Below are positions 53,811-64,000 of a stretch of 64,000 bases of DNA, in pieces. The notes under the pieces are model-generated. The model ran no database searches, was not told where the DNA came from, and was given only the letters and a program-made list of their open reading frames with translations. The position numbers and the translations under genes are program-made. Within the stretch, counting starts at the first letter, position 1. Each line of letters starts with the position of its first letter. The stretch is from Fragum whitleyi (lineage: Eukaryota > Mollusca > Bivalvia > Cardiida > Cardiidae), in NCBI GenBank assembly GCA_948146395.1, contig OX411557.1, forward strand, positions 32,094,077 to 32,158,076. Reading direction: 5' to 3'.

Positions 53811-54550
53811 ACAAGAGATTCGCAGAGCGGTGCCGAAGGGGCTTGTCAGTAACATTGGATTGTTAGTAACGTGAGCTTGAATGATAGCTAAAAAATGGTT
53901 CTAAGCTCAAATAGACAACATACAGAGTCAATCTGGCAAGTTTTAGTTCATTCCCATTCAAACTGTAGGAGAAAGTGTATCGACAAGAATTTTTGTTTTT
54001 CTTTTAATTCATGGGCATATAATTCAAGATAATTCACGAATGAAATGAGCAATTTGAATTTCAAAAATCTTATGCACAACAAGACAACTTTGGGGTGATT
54101 GTGCCAAAATTAAGGTCATTCCAATTGATAATTTAGGAGGAGCTGCATACAAAATAAATGATTTTTTTTTCAATTCAAGGGCAGATAATTTAATAATTTA
54201 AGCAGGTTTATCAGGAACTACTTTACAAATCAAATAAATTTTAGACCTAAGCACAACTAGACGCCCTATTGAGTAATTGTGGCTAATTTGCCTACATTCC
54301 CATACAAAATGTATGAGAAAGTGAGCTCACAAGAAATTTTGTTTTTCATTCAATTCAAGGGCAGATAATTGAAGATAACTCAAGAACGACAGGAGCGATT
54401 TCAATTCCAAAAGTCGTATGCACAACTAGACACCATAGGGTGTAGTTGTATTTAGTTTCAGCTCATTTCCATTGATAGTTGACGGACAGACGGACAGACA
54501 GACGGACGACCGGGGCTATAATATAATACGACCCTTCGGGCGTATAAAAA
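53811..54550 (-). mobile_element. Hairpin-ended element (TATACGCCCGAAGGG type)
   Basis: Read on the minus strand it begins TTTTATACGCCCGAAGGGTC, then GGTCGTCCGTCTGTCTGTCC simple repeats (54476-54511). About three diverged units of 165-180 bp follow; the shared word AATTCAAGGGCAGATAAT occurs at about 54172 and 54352, with a variant at 54006. It ends CTTCGGCACCGCTCTGCGAA then TCTCTTGTT. Ends and layout match the element at 62508-63130. Confidence 0.8.
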
Positions 54551-55541
54551 TGGTTCCCGTTACGGATAGTAAAGGCTTATAAATCATAAACATCTTCCAA
54601 AGAAAAAAATCAAATGGCTTTGTTTTTCTAGAGGACGTTTAGTTGACACTTTTTTCCTACAAAACCTCTATAAACAAAGTAAGGAGAAATAGAATTCCTT
54701 TCCCTACATTAAACGTATTGTTTTACTTTTAAATACAAGCATATGTTTTAAACGTTTTAAGAATGTTTTGAATGAAGAAAGAGATGGTAAAGTTCTTTGT
54801 CAAAGAGTCGTGTCGTTTTGAATTTCTTTTGTTGCAATTATCTCATTTCATATGCGCGAACGCCTCAGAGGGGTCCAACAAGAAGGCCACAAACTTTTTT
54901 CAAAGCAAGACTTACAGAATATTGTTTTATTCGAGACACATGTCTATGTCAGCCAAACTTTTAAGTCCAACCAAAAACAAAGTACTAGAAGTGCATTGTA
55001 CTATAAGATAGAAAACCATGGATTTGTTTATTCACCTTCTTTGTTGAAATGTGTACGTGTCAAAAAAAACTAAAAATACATTGCAGCTGGTGTTTCTGAC
55101 AGAGTTTGATTCATTCCTCAATTACACTAGAATTCAGTTGCAAATTGCAATCATTTGGACCCTTAATCCGCTCGAAATGACAAGCAACACATATTTTAGC
55201 AAATATTCGAAATATGTAGTTAATGCAGTAAGTAATCATTATCCCAAGTTGAAAATACAAAACTATCTCCTGATATTGTTATCAAATGCTTCATAGAGGT
55301 CCCTGCAGGGTTGAAGCAATGTCTATCAAAGTGTAAAATGATAACTTAAAAGGTTGAAAAGCGGATATACGCGTTTTATACCATCACATAATTTTGAAAC
55401 ATGATGTCAACCACTTATCCTTTTTGTTTTACCATGTTACTAATTGTTTTAATTATGTTAAAATTCTTACAAAATATTACTTACACATGCGCCTGGAAGC
55501 ACAAACTCCATATTTAAAAGTTGTCTCATTAACTACGTCGT

Positions 55542-55578
<37 letters not shown>

Positions 55579-56029
55579 TATTAGAGCTTCTAGCTCATCT
55601 ATGGTTTTAAAATCTTGTGACTTAATAATAAATGCCTTTTGGGTACATATAATAAGCAAAGTAACACGCAGAAGATTTTAAGTATAAATTTAAGATGATC
55701 GAATAAGTAGGTAGAGCAAATATTTTGATCAGACTGTATTTGGTGAATATCATAAAACGAGTAATATTTCGGTCGGACCGCTATCACGAATACCAATTCG
55801 ATTTTTCCTAAATATCGAGTAAAACTATTGAATTCTGTACTTAATCTCGTAAGTATGATAAATTCTCGGCCTCTTGAGTAATCAACAATTTCGTTTTCAA
55901 TGAAGGTCATTACAAGGCAAATTGTAACGTTCATTAGTCAGGTGTAGGCCATTCCTACAGAAAACTGTTTCTACATATCCAAAAGTAAAATAAATGAAGA
56001 AACTATTTGCGACACAAATCCCCAAAAAT
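54551..56029. other. No supported gene
   Basis: Frames of 73-111 codons (54772-55296 plus strand, 55599-55934 minus strand) have no recognised family. Poly-T at about 55549-55577. Confidence 0.4.
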
Positions 56030-56284
56030 TAAGATATTTTCAGACGTTATTTAAGGATCTAAAGATATTTATATTAGGATACGATGGTTTCCCGTCAGTG
56101 ACTTAAACGTGTAGCGTTGGCGACGTCGAATGTTTTCACTCACAGTTTCGAGGGCTAACGCCATTTTTACTGACGTCATCGAGTTTTTGCAAAGTTGTAA
56201 CCTTGCAAACCGTAATTTTTAAAAATAGTCCGTCTATGTTAATCCGAGGTTGATCGTGAGATTGGCCGAGTGGTGTTCCGAATG
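56030..56284. mobile_element. MITE-3 right half
   Basis: CAGTGACTTAAACGTGTAGC, GTTGGCGACGTCGAATG, GTTTCGAGGGCTAACGCC and the terminus GGCCGAGTGGTGTTCCGAAT then G match the 14.0- and 59.3-kb elements. The left terminus is missing. Confidence 0.75.
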
Positions 56285-56340
56285 AACCTAGAATGTAAAG
56301 CATTTTTTAACAAAAAGCCAAAACAGGACTCCTTATCCAT

Positions 56341-56396
56341 GCCTCAGCGCGAAACAGTTGTAAACATATAGGGAGTTACAACTGTTTCGCACCGAG
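56341..56396. repeat. Short foldback (GCGAAACAGTTGTAA)
   Basis: GCGAAACAGTTGTAA and TTACAACTGTTTCGC form a 15-bp perfect stem around ACATATAGGGAG. Shared words with 63334-63412 (GCGCGAAACAG, TATAGGGAGTTACAA) mark it as a shortened member of that family. Confidence 0.75.
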
Positions 56397-58129
56397 CAAT
56401 CGTTAAATTTTGAAACTAACCTTTTTAATAAAATCATTGATTTAAAAATGGTTCTACATTTCAGCAAGTGATTGAAATGCGAGGTAAATCCATGAAAGGT
56501 GGTTAGTAAAATTAAAAGTGAGAATTCTGATTGGGTTAACAAATATTCATATCTCAATAAACACAATTTTGCATGCGTGTTCACAAAGTAATTGAATAAA
56601 AAAGACTTCCTTTACTTTCAAATATTCCAAAATCAATTAACAAAAAGTGTAAACACAGTTACTGTCATTAAGTTCCCACTTTCCCGTGTTTTCTGGTTGA
56701 ACATTCCCATTTTTATTTGGGTCCATCCTTGTGCCAATGAGAAATTCTAACCCGTTGCATGTAATTGGTCAAAATTCTGACCCTTAGAGTGTAAAGACAG
56801 TGTAAGATCTACCCAAACATTTTGAGCAAGTTTTATAACGATTCTGCAATTTGTAGTTCGTAGTGTTAACGCTGAAACTCTCGTACTCACATAGCGTGAT
56901 TGAATTAATAATTTTCAAAATCTTCATTAAAAATGTCCTTGAATCCGTAGAAAAGAAGACCGGTGTTCTAATTCTCAAAAAAGTTATTGAACTTAAAAGG
57001 GTATGCCTAATGTAAAACTATATCGTTATGCGTTATGGAGGTTGTGGTGTTTATAGTGCTATGTTATTTCCTTGATATCTAAATTTTGTTGTTTTAATCA
57101 ATCTATTTCCATTTACCATTAATTTGAATTTTTTCTATAACGTTTAAAAGTATAGGGGATTTTTTAAATTCCATTTTATACATGTAATTGGATAAATCCG
57201 GAAGTATATTGCCTGGATTCATTGTACGTATATGTCTCTGTAGGGTTATTCAGTAAATAATTTATTGGGACTTTACGTCACATTTACTAGTAGACCAGTA
57301 GGTGCCTTGTGATATATATACCTTCTTTTGGTCTGGAGAATCGCAGGCTTGTAAAGGAGAGTTGGTTGGTTTTGTTTACATAGTTAATTTCTGGCGCATG
57401 CGCACTAGCTGGTAGGCAAAGGTGATCTCTATCTATCTCTTCATACTACTACCTTTTTCGCTGTCATTCTAAACAGGTTTGCGCTGTCGAGTCTTGCACA
57501 GTGGCTTTGAAACGTTACCCCTTATTTACTAGGTCAAAACGTTTTAAACGTATAGTATATTACCCTGCTTACATGTGACTTAATAAAACATATTGTATTA
57601 TAAAAAAAAAGTTTCAATATATTGTCGTTGTTGTTGTTTGTTGTAGTTTGTTGTTGTTTGTTGTTGTTGTTGTTGTTTTTGTTCTTTTAACATTTTACTT
57701 CTAAAAGAACGTCATTGAATACATTCAAACGTAGAAATGGGCGTTCAATCAAATTGTCAAGTTTCAAGAAGAAAATGAAATAAAAGGGTAAATAGTGCAG
57801 ACAGTGAAAGATGAAAGGATTGAAAATAGATGAAAGGGAAAACTAAGAGGTTAAAGCACTTTAAAGCAAGCTATGCTTTCAGACAGTGAATTCTACTGGA
57901 CTATTGAGAGAGAGAGAGAAAAAAGACTACTTGTAAAAAAAATTACTGGTGTGAATTTGTCTAAACGTCATTTAGTGGTTGTTACAATAGACTATCTTTA
58001 GTTGGATGTATGGGACAATGTCACTTAAAAGTGACAGTGGCACTGAAACAAGTCCGTGGATAACTTTAAAGAAGAGACACATGTAGGCTTGTGTCAGCAC
58101 GCCTCTGCTCCGAGTACCTCCATCCAAGC
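56397..58129. other. No recognised gene; simple repeats
   Basis: Contains a TTG-rich microsatellite (57625-57680) and a short GA run at about 57907-57920. Nothing else is recognised. Confidence 0.45.
57625..57680. repeat. (TTG)n microsatellite
   Basis: GTCGTTGTTGTTGTTTGTTG and TTGTTGTTGTTGTTGTTTTTG-like runs with a few interruptions. Confidence 0.9.
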
Positions 58130-58290
58130 TCTTCAAGCATTGCCACAACATTGGATTCGTGGTATTTCTCACAATAGTACTAACATTACAATCTTTCATA
58201 GCTTCCAAAATGATATGCCACATAGATCTACGATTACCAATCCATTGGTGGAAGACAAATAGTCGGAAAGGATGAGTGCCGCCACCGGGT
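58130..58290 (-). mobile_element. Old, truncated SINE copy
   Basis: Minus-strand SINE body: CAACATTGGATTCGTGGTAT, TTTCTCACAATAGTACTAAC, CACATAGATCTACGATTACC and CATTGGTGGAAGACAAATAG. It ends in a broken head GAGTGCCGCCACCGGGTTAC. The 3' tail and most of the tRNA-like part are lost. Confidence 0.75.
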
Positions 58291-58404
58291 TACACATGAT
58301 TAATATATAAGATAGAGGAAAATAACGTGATTACACCGGGTTTTGGATGACTTAAATACATGTAACTATCTAAAAGATCGTAACTCGTTAATTCATTTTA
58401 TCTT

Positions 58405-58635
58405 ATAACTAAACAAATATCCGTGTGATAACACCCCATATGATATTTTTTACATGGATATTTCTTGAACAATGACATAATGCGGTTATTTTTTAGAAAC
58501 TTGCATTTCTGTTAGAAACATCGAAAAAAAAACAAGGCAAATAGAGGTTGTAGGATAAATATAATACGTATTTAGTGTATTATTTGAAGAGAAAAATATG
58601 AAACTCGGTTGTGGGAATGGATAATTGTCTCGGCA
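58405..58635. repeat. Repeat E, partial inverted copy
   Basis: ATATCCGTGTGATAACACCC, ATGACATAATGCGGTTATTT, GTGTATTATTTGAAG and GGGAATGGATAATTGTC match 24640-24956 in reverse complement up to its foldback centre. Confidence 0.65.
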
Positions 58636-58934
58636 GAGCCTGACTTCTGCTGGCCCAGAATAAAATGGTTCGAAACATATTTTCGTTTTGCGGTTTCAAA
58701 TCCCTGCTCACTTTAAACGCCGCATTTCGGATATGCAGTAAGGCCTATTCTGAAAAAAAAGAGATATTTATCATAGTAGTCTATTACAACAGCTTAAATC
58801 TCAAGTTAAGATTTGAGACAATTCTCAGTTCAGCATGAGAAAAATTTTATAACTTCGGGTCCATGTAAGAAGAAAATGTAAAAGATCCATTTTAATAAAC
58901 TTGACTAGATGATGACTTGTTCACATACAGGTCA

Positions 58935-59015
58935 ATATTTCCGGCATTCAGAACATCGCTCGGATTTTTCCGTAAACTGAAAAGTACATCGGACGTAAGT
59001 GTAGTAATTTTGGGT
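58935..59015. mobile_element. MITE-3 left end, isolated
   Basis: CATTCAGAACATCGCTCGGA then TTTCCGTAAACTG and CATCGGACGTAAG match the MITE-3 left terminus. No partner terminus follows before the next complete copy. A similar end lies at about 61990-62060. Confidence 0.6.
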
Positions 59016-59276
59016 CATTTTTTAGATAATTCCGCCTCTGTTGGTACTTTGGTTATTAATTCTCTCCGATCGTCTTAAGATTTCTTTTAGGCATACTATA
59101 ATTGAATGACAAAACGCAGTAAACACTGCGTTTTGTTCTCAAATTATAATATGCCCACTTTTATTCTTTGGATGATTCTATTTTATGCAACATCATCCTT
59201 AGCGGGATCGTTGATGATTGTGACGTCATATGAACCTACGCGCAAAATGACGCGCTTTCAAGGCTGCGTCCGTATT
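59016..59276. other. No recognised feature
   Basis: A short hairpin AACGCAGT/ACTGCGTT lies at about 59113-59135. Otherwise unassigned. Confidence 0.35.
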
Positions 59277-59285
59277 ATTCCCGAG

Positions 59286-59643
59286 CATTCGGAACATCAC
59301 TCGGTCATTTCCGTACATGGCAATAGACCCCGGATCTTTTAAAGTAGATAACGGTTGAAAAGTCTTTTTTTTTAAAGAATGGCGAATCATTCTCAAAACT
59401 TAAGCCTCTTCAGCCGTTAATTACGAATCAAAGGATAGTCATATAAGGATGCGATGGTTTCACGTGCGTGACTTAACGAGTAGCGTTGGCGACGTCGAAT
59501 GATTTATCTCACAGTTTCGAGGGCTAACGCCATTTTAACTGACGCCATCTAGTCTTAAATGTTATCTCGTATTTTTTTTAAAAAAAGTCCGTCTATATAC
59601 ATCCGAGGTTGATCATGAGATTGGCCGAGTGGTGTTCCGAATG
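59286..59643. mobile_element. MITE-3 with perfect 9-bp target duplication
   Basis: A 358-bp element. CATTCGGAACATCACTCGGT at the left is mirrored by GGCCGAGTGGTGTTCCGAAT then G at the right. The direct repeat ATTCCCGAG lies immediately outside both ends (59277-59285 and 59644-59652). Inside: GAGTAGCGTTGGCGACGTCG and GTTTCGAGGGCTAACGCC. Together with the 10-bp duplication at 14 kb this supports a Mutator-like origin. Non-coding. Confidence 0.88.
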
Positions 59644-59934
59644 ATTCCCGAGGTCTTTCTCGTAGAATCGCCGGGGGTTCCCGATTGTATTACAGGAATT
59701 AAATCTTGCAACCCATCCTACAATTCAATTATGTTAGCGTGGTCTCTTGACGTGACCTCGCGATTCAGTCTTCATAACGTTACAGACAACGGTTGTAATA
59801 TGATCCAGACCTTAATTAGTTTGAATTATTTAAGACTTTGTCTCTTTTTTAGACTGCGCAATTTTTCACAGAAGTACCACAATCTATACAATCCGATCAA
59901 ACAAATTAAGTAGGGCATTGTTTATAATAATCAT

Positions 59935-60510
59935 TTTCCCATAACATACCTGAGAATGCAATAAAAAATTAAAGGGTTCTTCTTTTTATGATCAGACAAA
60001 CATCCTGAAAAATTCTTTGGGGGGATTAAGCCAAGATTGTAACCTCTAGAATTGTAAAAATGACAATTCAATAATGCTCCTTTTCCAATGACATACACCG
60101 AAATGCGTCTAAAATCAATAGGGTCCTTCCTAACGACCAGACAAATTTCCAAGCAAGTTTGAAATAGATTGAGCGAAAATTGTGATACCTAGATTGGTAA
60201 CAAAATAATTGTCTATAATGCTCCTTTTTTCCCATGACGTAAGTCGGAATGTCACCAAAATCAACAGGGAACTTCCTTTGGATTAGACAAACATTATGAG
60301 CTAGTTTGAGAAAGATTGGGCTAAATTGTAGTGACCTCTATATTGGTAACAAGTTATTTGTCTATGGGGTACCTTTTCCCTTAATATAACTCGAATAGCA
60401 ACCGAAATGTAAAGAGGTCTTCCTTAAGCCTAAACAAACATCCTGAGTAAGTTTGGAAAAGATTGGGCTCAAAATGTGACCTCTAGAGCGAAAATACGAT
60501 TTGACCTTTT
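59935..60510 (-). repeat. Diverged 145-bp tandem array
   Basis: The word around CCTCTAGA recurs at 60043, 60188, 60335 and 60480, steps of 145, 147 and 145 bp. Read on the minus strand, the units share spacing and words (CTCTAGAG; a GACAAACAT..TGA stretch; TTTTGACC) with the 34-kb array, so this is a distant relative. No hairpin terminus is seen; GACCCTTTTTCGGACCCTAT to the right is probably a more decayed part. Confidence 0.75.
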
Positions 60511-61974
60511 GACCCTTTTTCGGACCCTATTTTTGACCCTGATATAATTTGTTTTAAGTATTTTGAAAGAGCAGGACTCAAGGATCATATTTTTGAAATT
60601 AAGTCAAATTCTGATCGGTAGTTTCAGAGGAGAAGATTTTTTTAAGGTGTGACGTGTTGACCCCTTTTTGACCCGGATTCAAATCTTTGAAGTATTTTGA
60701 AAATGCATGGCCCCTAGAAAATGATTACTTTCCCCAGATTTTAAAGCTGCTCTTTCACAGATTGGGAAAATTTGATTTTTGATTTTTTTTTTCGTAAAAT
60801 CAATTGGAAGTAACGACCTCATCATAGAGCCTTTCACATAATAAGATATAATAAGATTCAATTTGATTATGAATGGAAAGAAAGACCGATATTCCTGAAT
60901 TTAGTGAAATTCGTTCTGAAAAATAAAGCAACTACTAACGCCTAAAAAATTATACTTCGATTTCAAGCCAACTATTTATGCATGTGAATTCTGCGTGCTT
61001 GTCTTATTCAATCAAAGAATAAGGTAAAGTATTCGACAGCTGGAAACTTCATAACAACACAAGCAAAAAAGAACGATAATTCATTGAAAGTAACGATTTT
61101 GTAAATTATAGACTCAAAATAAATGGAATGGGTCCCTTACTGATCGTGGCGCTTCGGAAAAATAAGTTTCAAAATTATTGAAATATGTTGTTTTTAGTGC
61201 CTATGTCATTTGGCCATTCTTAATCGTCTAAAAATACACATATTTACAAATCTAAGAACAAATTTTGTAATTTTTTTTTTCAATGAAAAACTATGAAAGG
61301 GCAGCTTTAATTAGTTTATTCCTTTGTTGTTGAGTTTGTTGTACTTCGTTGTTGTTTTGTTGTTTATAAAACTCATAAGAATAGCATGGCAAGAGTAACA
61401 ATGTCACTCGGTGTTGATGTCATTCTAAAGGGAAACAACACCAAGTGACTCTTTCGACCCTTGTCACGCTGAACCAGGTATATCCAAGCTTTGGGAGGAG
61501 GTGATACTAAGTTCAGATATGTGCCTATATACATCCTTATCTATGTCTATCGAACCGGAATTTTCTTAATAAGTCAGAATAGTTGAAAAAATGCTTTTAA
61601 TAAAAAAACTTATTCAAAATTAATGTTTAAAGTATTTTGATCTTAGCAATTTTGAAAAAAAAGTATTTTATTCAGAATGAAAATGTTAAATAAGATCTAG
61701 GTAAATGTCAAATATTTGGACGATTTGCGTCATACGCTTAATGCCAATTTTATACCATTACGCTATACCAGAGAAACTCTAATATCTTGTAGGCGATTTT
61801 CTTGAAAGTCTGAGAATGGTATATTTAACCTTATAACTGTTTTATTACGATTTCATTTATTTCTTAGGGTCCAACAAATTTATACGGCTGTTTTTATTTA
61901 TTCCCGTTTTAAATAGGAAACCTTACATGGAAGATAGAAATACATTTCAGTCTATTCGATGAGAGGTCATTCAC
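60511..61974. other. No recognised gene
   Basis: 60520-60700 still shows GACC-rich phrases of the neighbouring array. A palindromic pair CACTCGGTGTTG / CAACACCAAGTG lies at about 61407-61447. Nothing else is recognised. Confidence 0.4.
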
Positions 61975-61984
61975 TTGTCAAGTA

Positions 61985-62065
61985 CATCAAGACTCGTTTA
62001 CATAAGCTTATTCGGGACGTCGCTCGGACTTTTCCGTAAACTTGAAAGTTCCTCGTACTTAATTT
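61985..62065. mobile_element. MITE-3-like end, eroded
   Basis: TTATTCGGGACGTCGCTCGG then ACTTTTCCGTAAACTTGAA resembles the MITE-3 left terminus at 58935. Confidence 0.45.
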
Positions 62066-62507
62066 TGAGTCTAATTTGGTTATAAGATAACTTAGTATAT
62101 GGTATAATAAAATATCTATCTGAGCCTCGGCAGTAATTACTTCCCCCAACCTCGTTAGATTATGTAAAGTTGGGACCAATAAAGCGTGTAATTATTTAGA
62201 TAGGGTTTATGCTCAATCAAATATTTTAGATAATACGTATTATATATATCGACATATATATGGATTAGAGCCAAGAGCTGTTAATTCACAAAATAGAGGC
62301 AGCTGGTTTTATAATGAATATCGAGTGAGGATTCGTAAGTTAACCAAAAACATTTAAAATTCAAGGAATTTCCTAAAACCAGACATCAATATTCCCTGAA
62401 AGTCAATGATCCGGGAAAATCCGACACTTGAACGTCTGTCCGGGTAATTCCTATTTTATGACATTGGCAGCGGTGTTTCCTAACCTTCTAATGATAGCCC
62501 ACCTTTT
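62066..62507. other. No recognised feature
   Basis: CTTCCCCCAACCTCGTTAG near 62141 faintly recalls repeat E. Otherwise nothing is recognised. Confidence 0.3.
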
Positions 62508-63130
62508 TATACGCTCGAAGGGTCGTACTATGTTATCGTTTGCATCGTCTGTCTGTCCGTCTGTCTGTTTGTCTGTCCGTTAGCAAATTCGTGTCCGGTC
62601 CATAACTTTCAAACTATAAGGCCTAAGGTCTTGAAACTTCACAGGTGTATAGATCTCATAGCTATGGTGTGCAGAGCGCAATAACCCTATCTCTACCAAT
62701 TATATTTTTTGAGTTATTGCCCTTTGTTTGATTCAGTTTGCAAATTCGTGTCCGGATCATCACTTTCAAAATACAAGGACTACGATGTTGAAACTTCACA
62801 TGTATGTAGAACTCATAGCTAGGGTGTTTGGTTACATTATCTCAATCTGATTGAATTTGTGAATATTTTAGTAGTACTCGCGTACATATAATTACTTGAA
62901 GAATAGGGATGATATCCATAAATAATCCACAGTTCTTTAATTGCCTAAGAACATACTTTACCAAAGACAAATAGGAAAACAAAACAAACACTACCATAAT
63001 AATAAATACAATATACTATAGTGTTTGCTAGAAAATACATCCTAAGGATCAATAAAAAGTTCAAAACATCACCCATTTATTTCTGAGCTTCGGGCGTATA
63101 ATGCCACGCCAAGTGTTGCTCTTGTTTTAT
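62508..63130 (+). mobile_element. Hairpin-ended element (TATACGCTCGAAGGG type)
   Basis: The 5' end TTTTATACGCTCGAAGGGTC is followed by GTCTGTCTGTCCGTCTGTCT simple repeats, then about 1.7 units of a 157-bp repeat (GCAAATTCGTGTCCGG at 62583 and 62740). The 3' end GAGCTTCGGGCGTATAATGC is followed by GTTGCTCTTGTT. Same family as 53811-54550, opposite strand. Non-coding. Confidence 0.8.
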
Positions 63131-63333
63131 CTTTGTACCACACTTAGGCGGTTATAATGTCCGCTTATTTATACATTTTAAATAAGTTTATTGAAAACAT
63201 TTATAGATGGGAGAAAGGCTCAAAAATGCTCAACACGAGCAATTTACCTAGTCTGACGATATGCTCTACCCTATTAGGATTTTCCATTCCAATTTCAGAC
63301 AATAATATCTCGGGGAAGTTTGTGATCAGGAAA

Positions 63334-63412
63334 TCGATGGCTAAGCGCGAAACAGTTTGTAACTCCCTATATGTCTATAGGGAGTTACAACCATTTCGCG
63401 CTAAGCCATCGA
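63334..63412. repeat. 79-bp palindrome, arms of about 37 bp
   Basis: Left arm 63334-63371 (TCGATGGCTAAGCGCGAAAC ... AACTCCCTATA) and right arm 63376-63412 are reverse complements apart from a few positions around CAGT/TGG. The loop is TGTC. Related to the shorter hairpin at 56341-56396. Confidence 0.88.
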
Positions 63413-64000
63413 AATGTCTAAAGCAATGACGTCTGTCCTTGTATTTCCAATTTTATTATATCTGGAGCAGCGTTTTCTCACCTCCCAATCAATAAGCCAT
63501 ATTGTCTAATCTTGGTATCGTAGTAGACGCCGTTTTTATCGTTGTTATGCTGAACCCGGAATATTTCTGCTTTTTCAAGAGGCATAGACAAAGATTGATA
63601 ATATTTTTTAAATAAATATTGAATCAAAATTAGTGCATTCCGTGCCTTCAGCACTTTGATTTCAATGTAATTTTGCAAAGGATTTTATTCAGCATGACAA
63701 GGATTCATCCCTGCAAAACAGTAGATGCTGTATTCTGGCTGAAAGAATGTATGAACGTTTAAGATCACGTAATTTTCATGATGAATAAAAAAACTTGGCA
63801 AAACAGCATTAAAGTTCTGAAAGCACTTGTAGTACAAATTGTAAGGAACTATAAGTATTTGAAATGCAATGACAATTTTAACATTGCCTTTCCCAAAAGA
63901 GAAAATCAGTTTTTTTATTGGTAGCAGTTTACACAAAGATCAGACTGCATGAATGTGTAGTCTGGTCTTTGTCTATAATTCTACCACTAAGCAAGATTAT
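63413..64000. other. No recognised feature
   Basis: AT-rich; two minus-strand frames (66 and 83 codons) have no motif. A CAGACTGCA..AGTCTG inverted pair with AAGATCAGAC/GTCTGGTCTT lies at about 63937-63970. Confidence 0.4.

Noticed and set aside
55599..55934. 111-codon minus-strand frame
   Set aside because: Composition is that of AT-rich non-coding DNA; no motif; a poly-A/T tract abuts its end.

Overview
This window looks like intergenic or intronic nuclear DNA from a marine invertebrate, most likely a bivalve mollusc. By eye it is strongly AT-rich. It has no long open reading frame and no operon structure. Its repeats are of kinds common in bivalve genomes: tRNA-derived SINEs, many short inverted-repeat elements (MITEs), Tc1/mariner relics, a Penelope-like relic, and elements with tandem-repeat cores beginning with a hairpin such as AGCTCACCTGAGC. 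No host protein-coding gene can be supported. All recognisable coding sequence is transposon-derived and broken.

Layout. 0-9.5 kb: MITEs of several families, the 3' end of a LINE (about 5.4-6.3 kb), and a MITE nested inside another MITE (8.9-9.5 kb). 10-17 kb: an interrupted MITE, a MITE with a 10-bp target duplication (14.0-14.5 kb), a Penelope-like relic with a hammerhead ribozyme (15.5-15.9 kb) and the 5' end of a Tc1-like element (16.0-16.5 kb). 17-23 kb is sparse, with a perfect hairpin at 20.6 kb and degenerate MITEs. 23-27 kb: two tRNA-Asp-like SINEs, a cruciform repeat in tandem, and two blocks duplicated collinearly from about 7.9-8.8 kb. 27-30 kb is nearly empty. 30-41 kb: three tandem-repeat elements with hairpin ends, complete MITEs, a 46-bp-arm foldback and a 1.5-kb Tc1-like element whose transposase is dead. 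41-53 kb: more MITEs, a SINE inside a diverged inverted repeat, a 1.4-kb element with mariner-type ends, and a minus-strand SINE. 53-64 kb: two more hairpin-ended elements, a diverged 145-bp array, a MITE with a perfect 9-bp target duplication, and palindromes.

The parts relate by parasitism rather than pathway. Autonomous elements (Tc1-like, mariner-like, LINE, Penelope) survive as relics, while the non-autonomous ones are far more numerous. One SINE subfamily looks recently active: two copies differ at only two positions and each has a perfect target-site duplication.

Coordinates of diverged elements are approximate to about 10-20 bases. All similarities were judged by eye, without alignment or database search.
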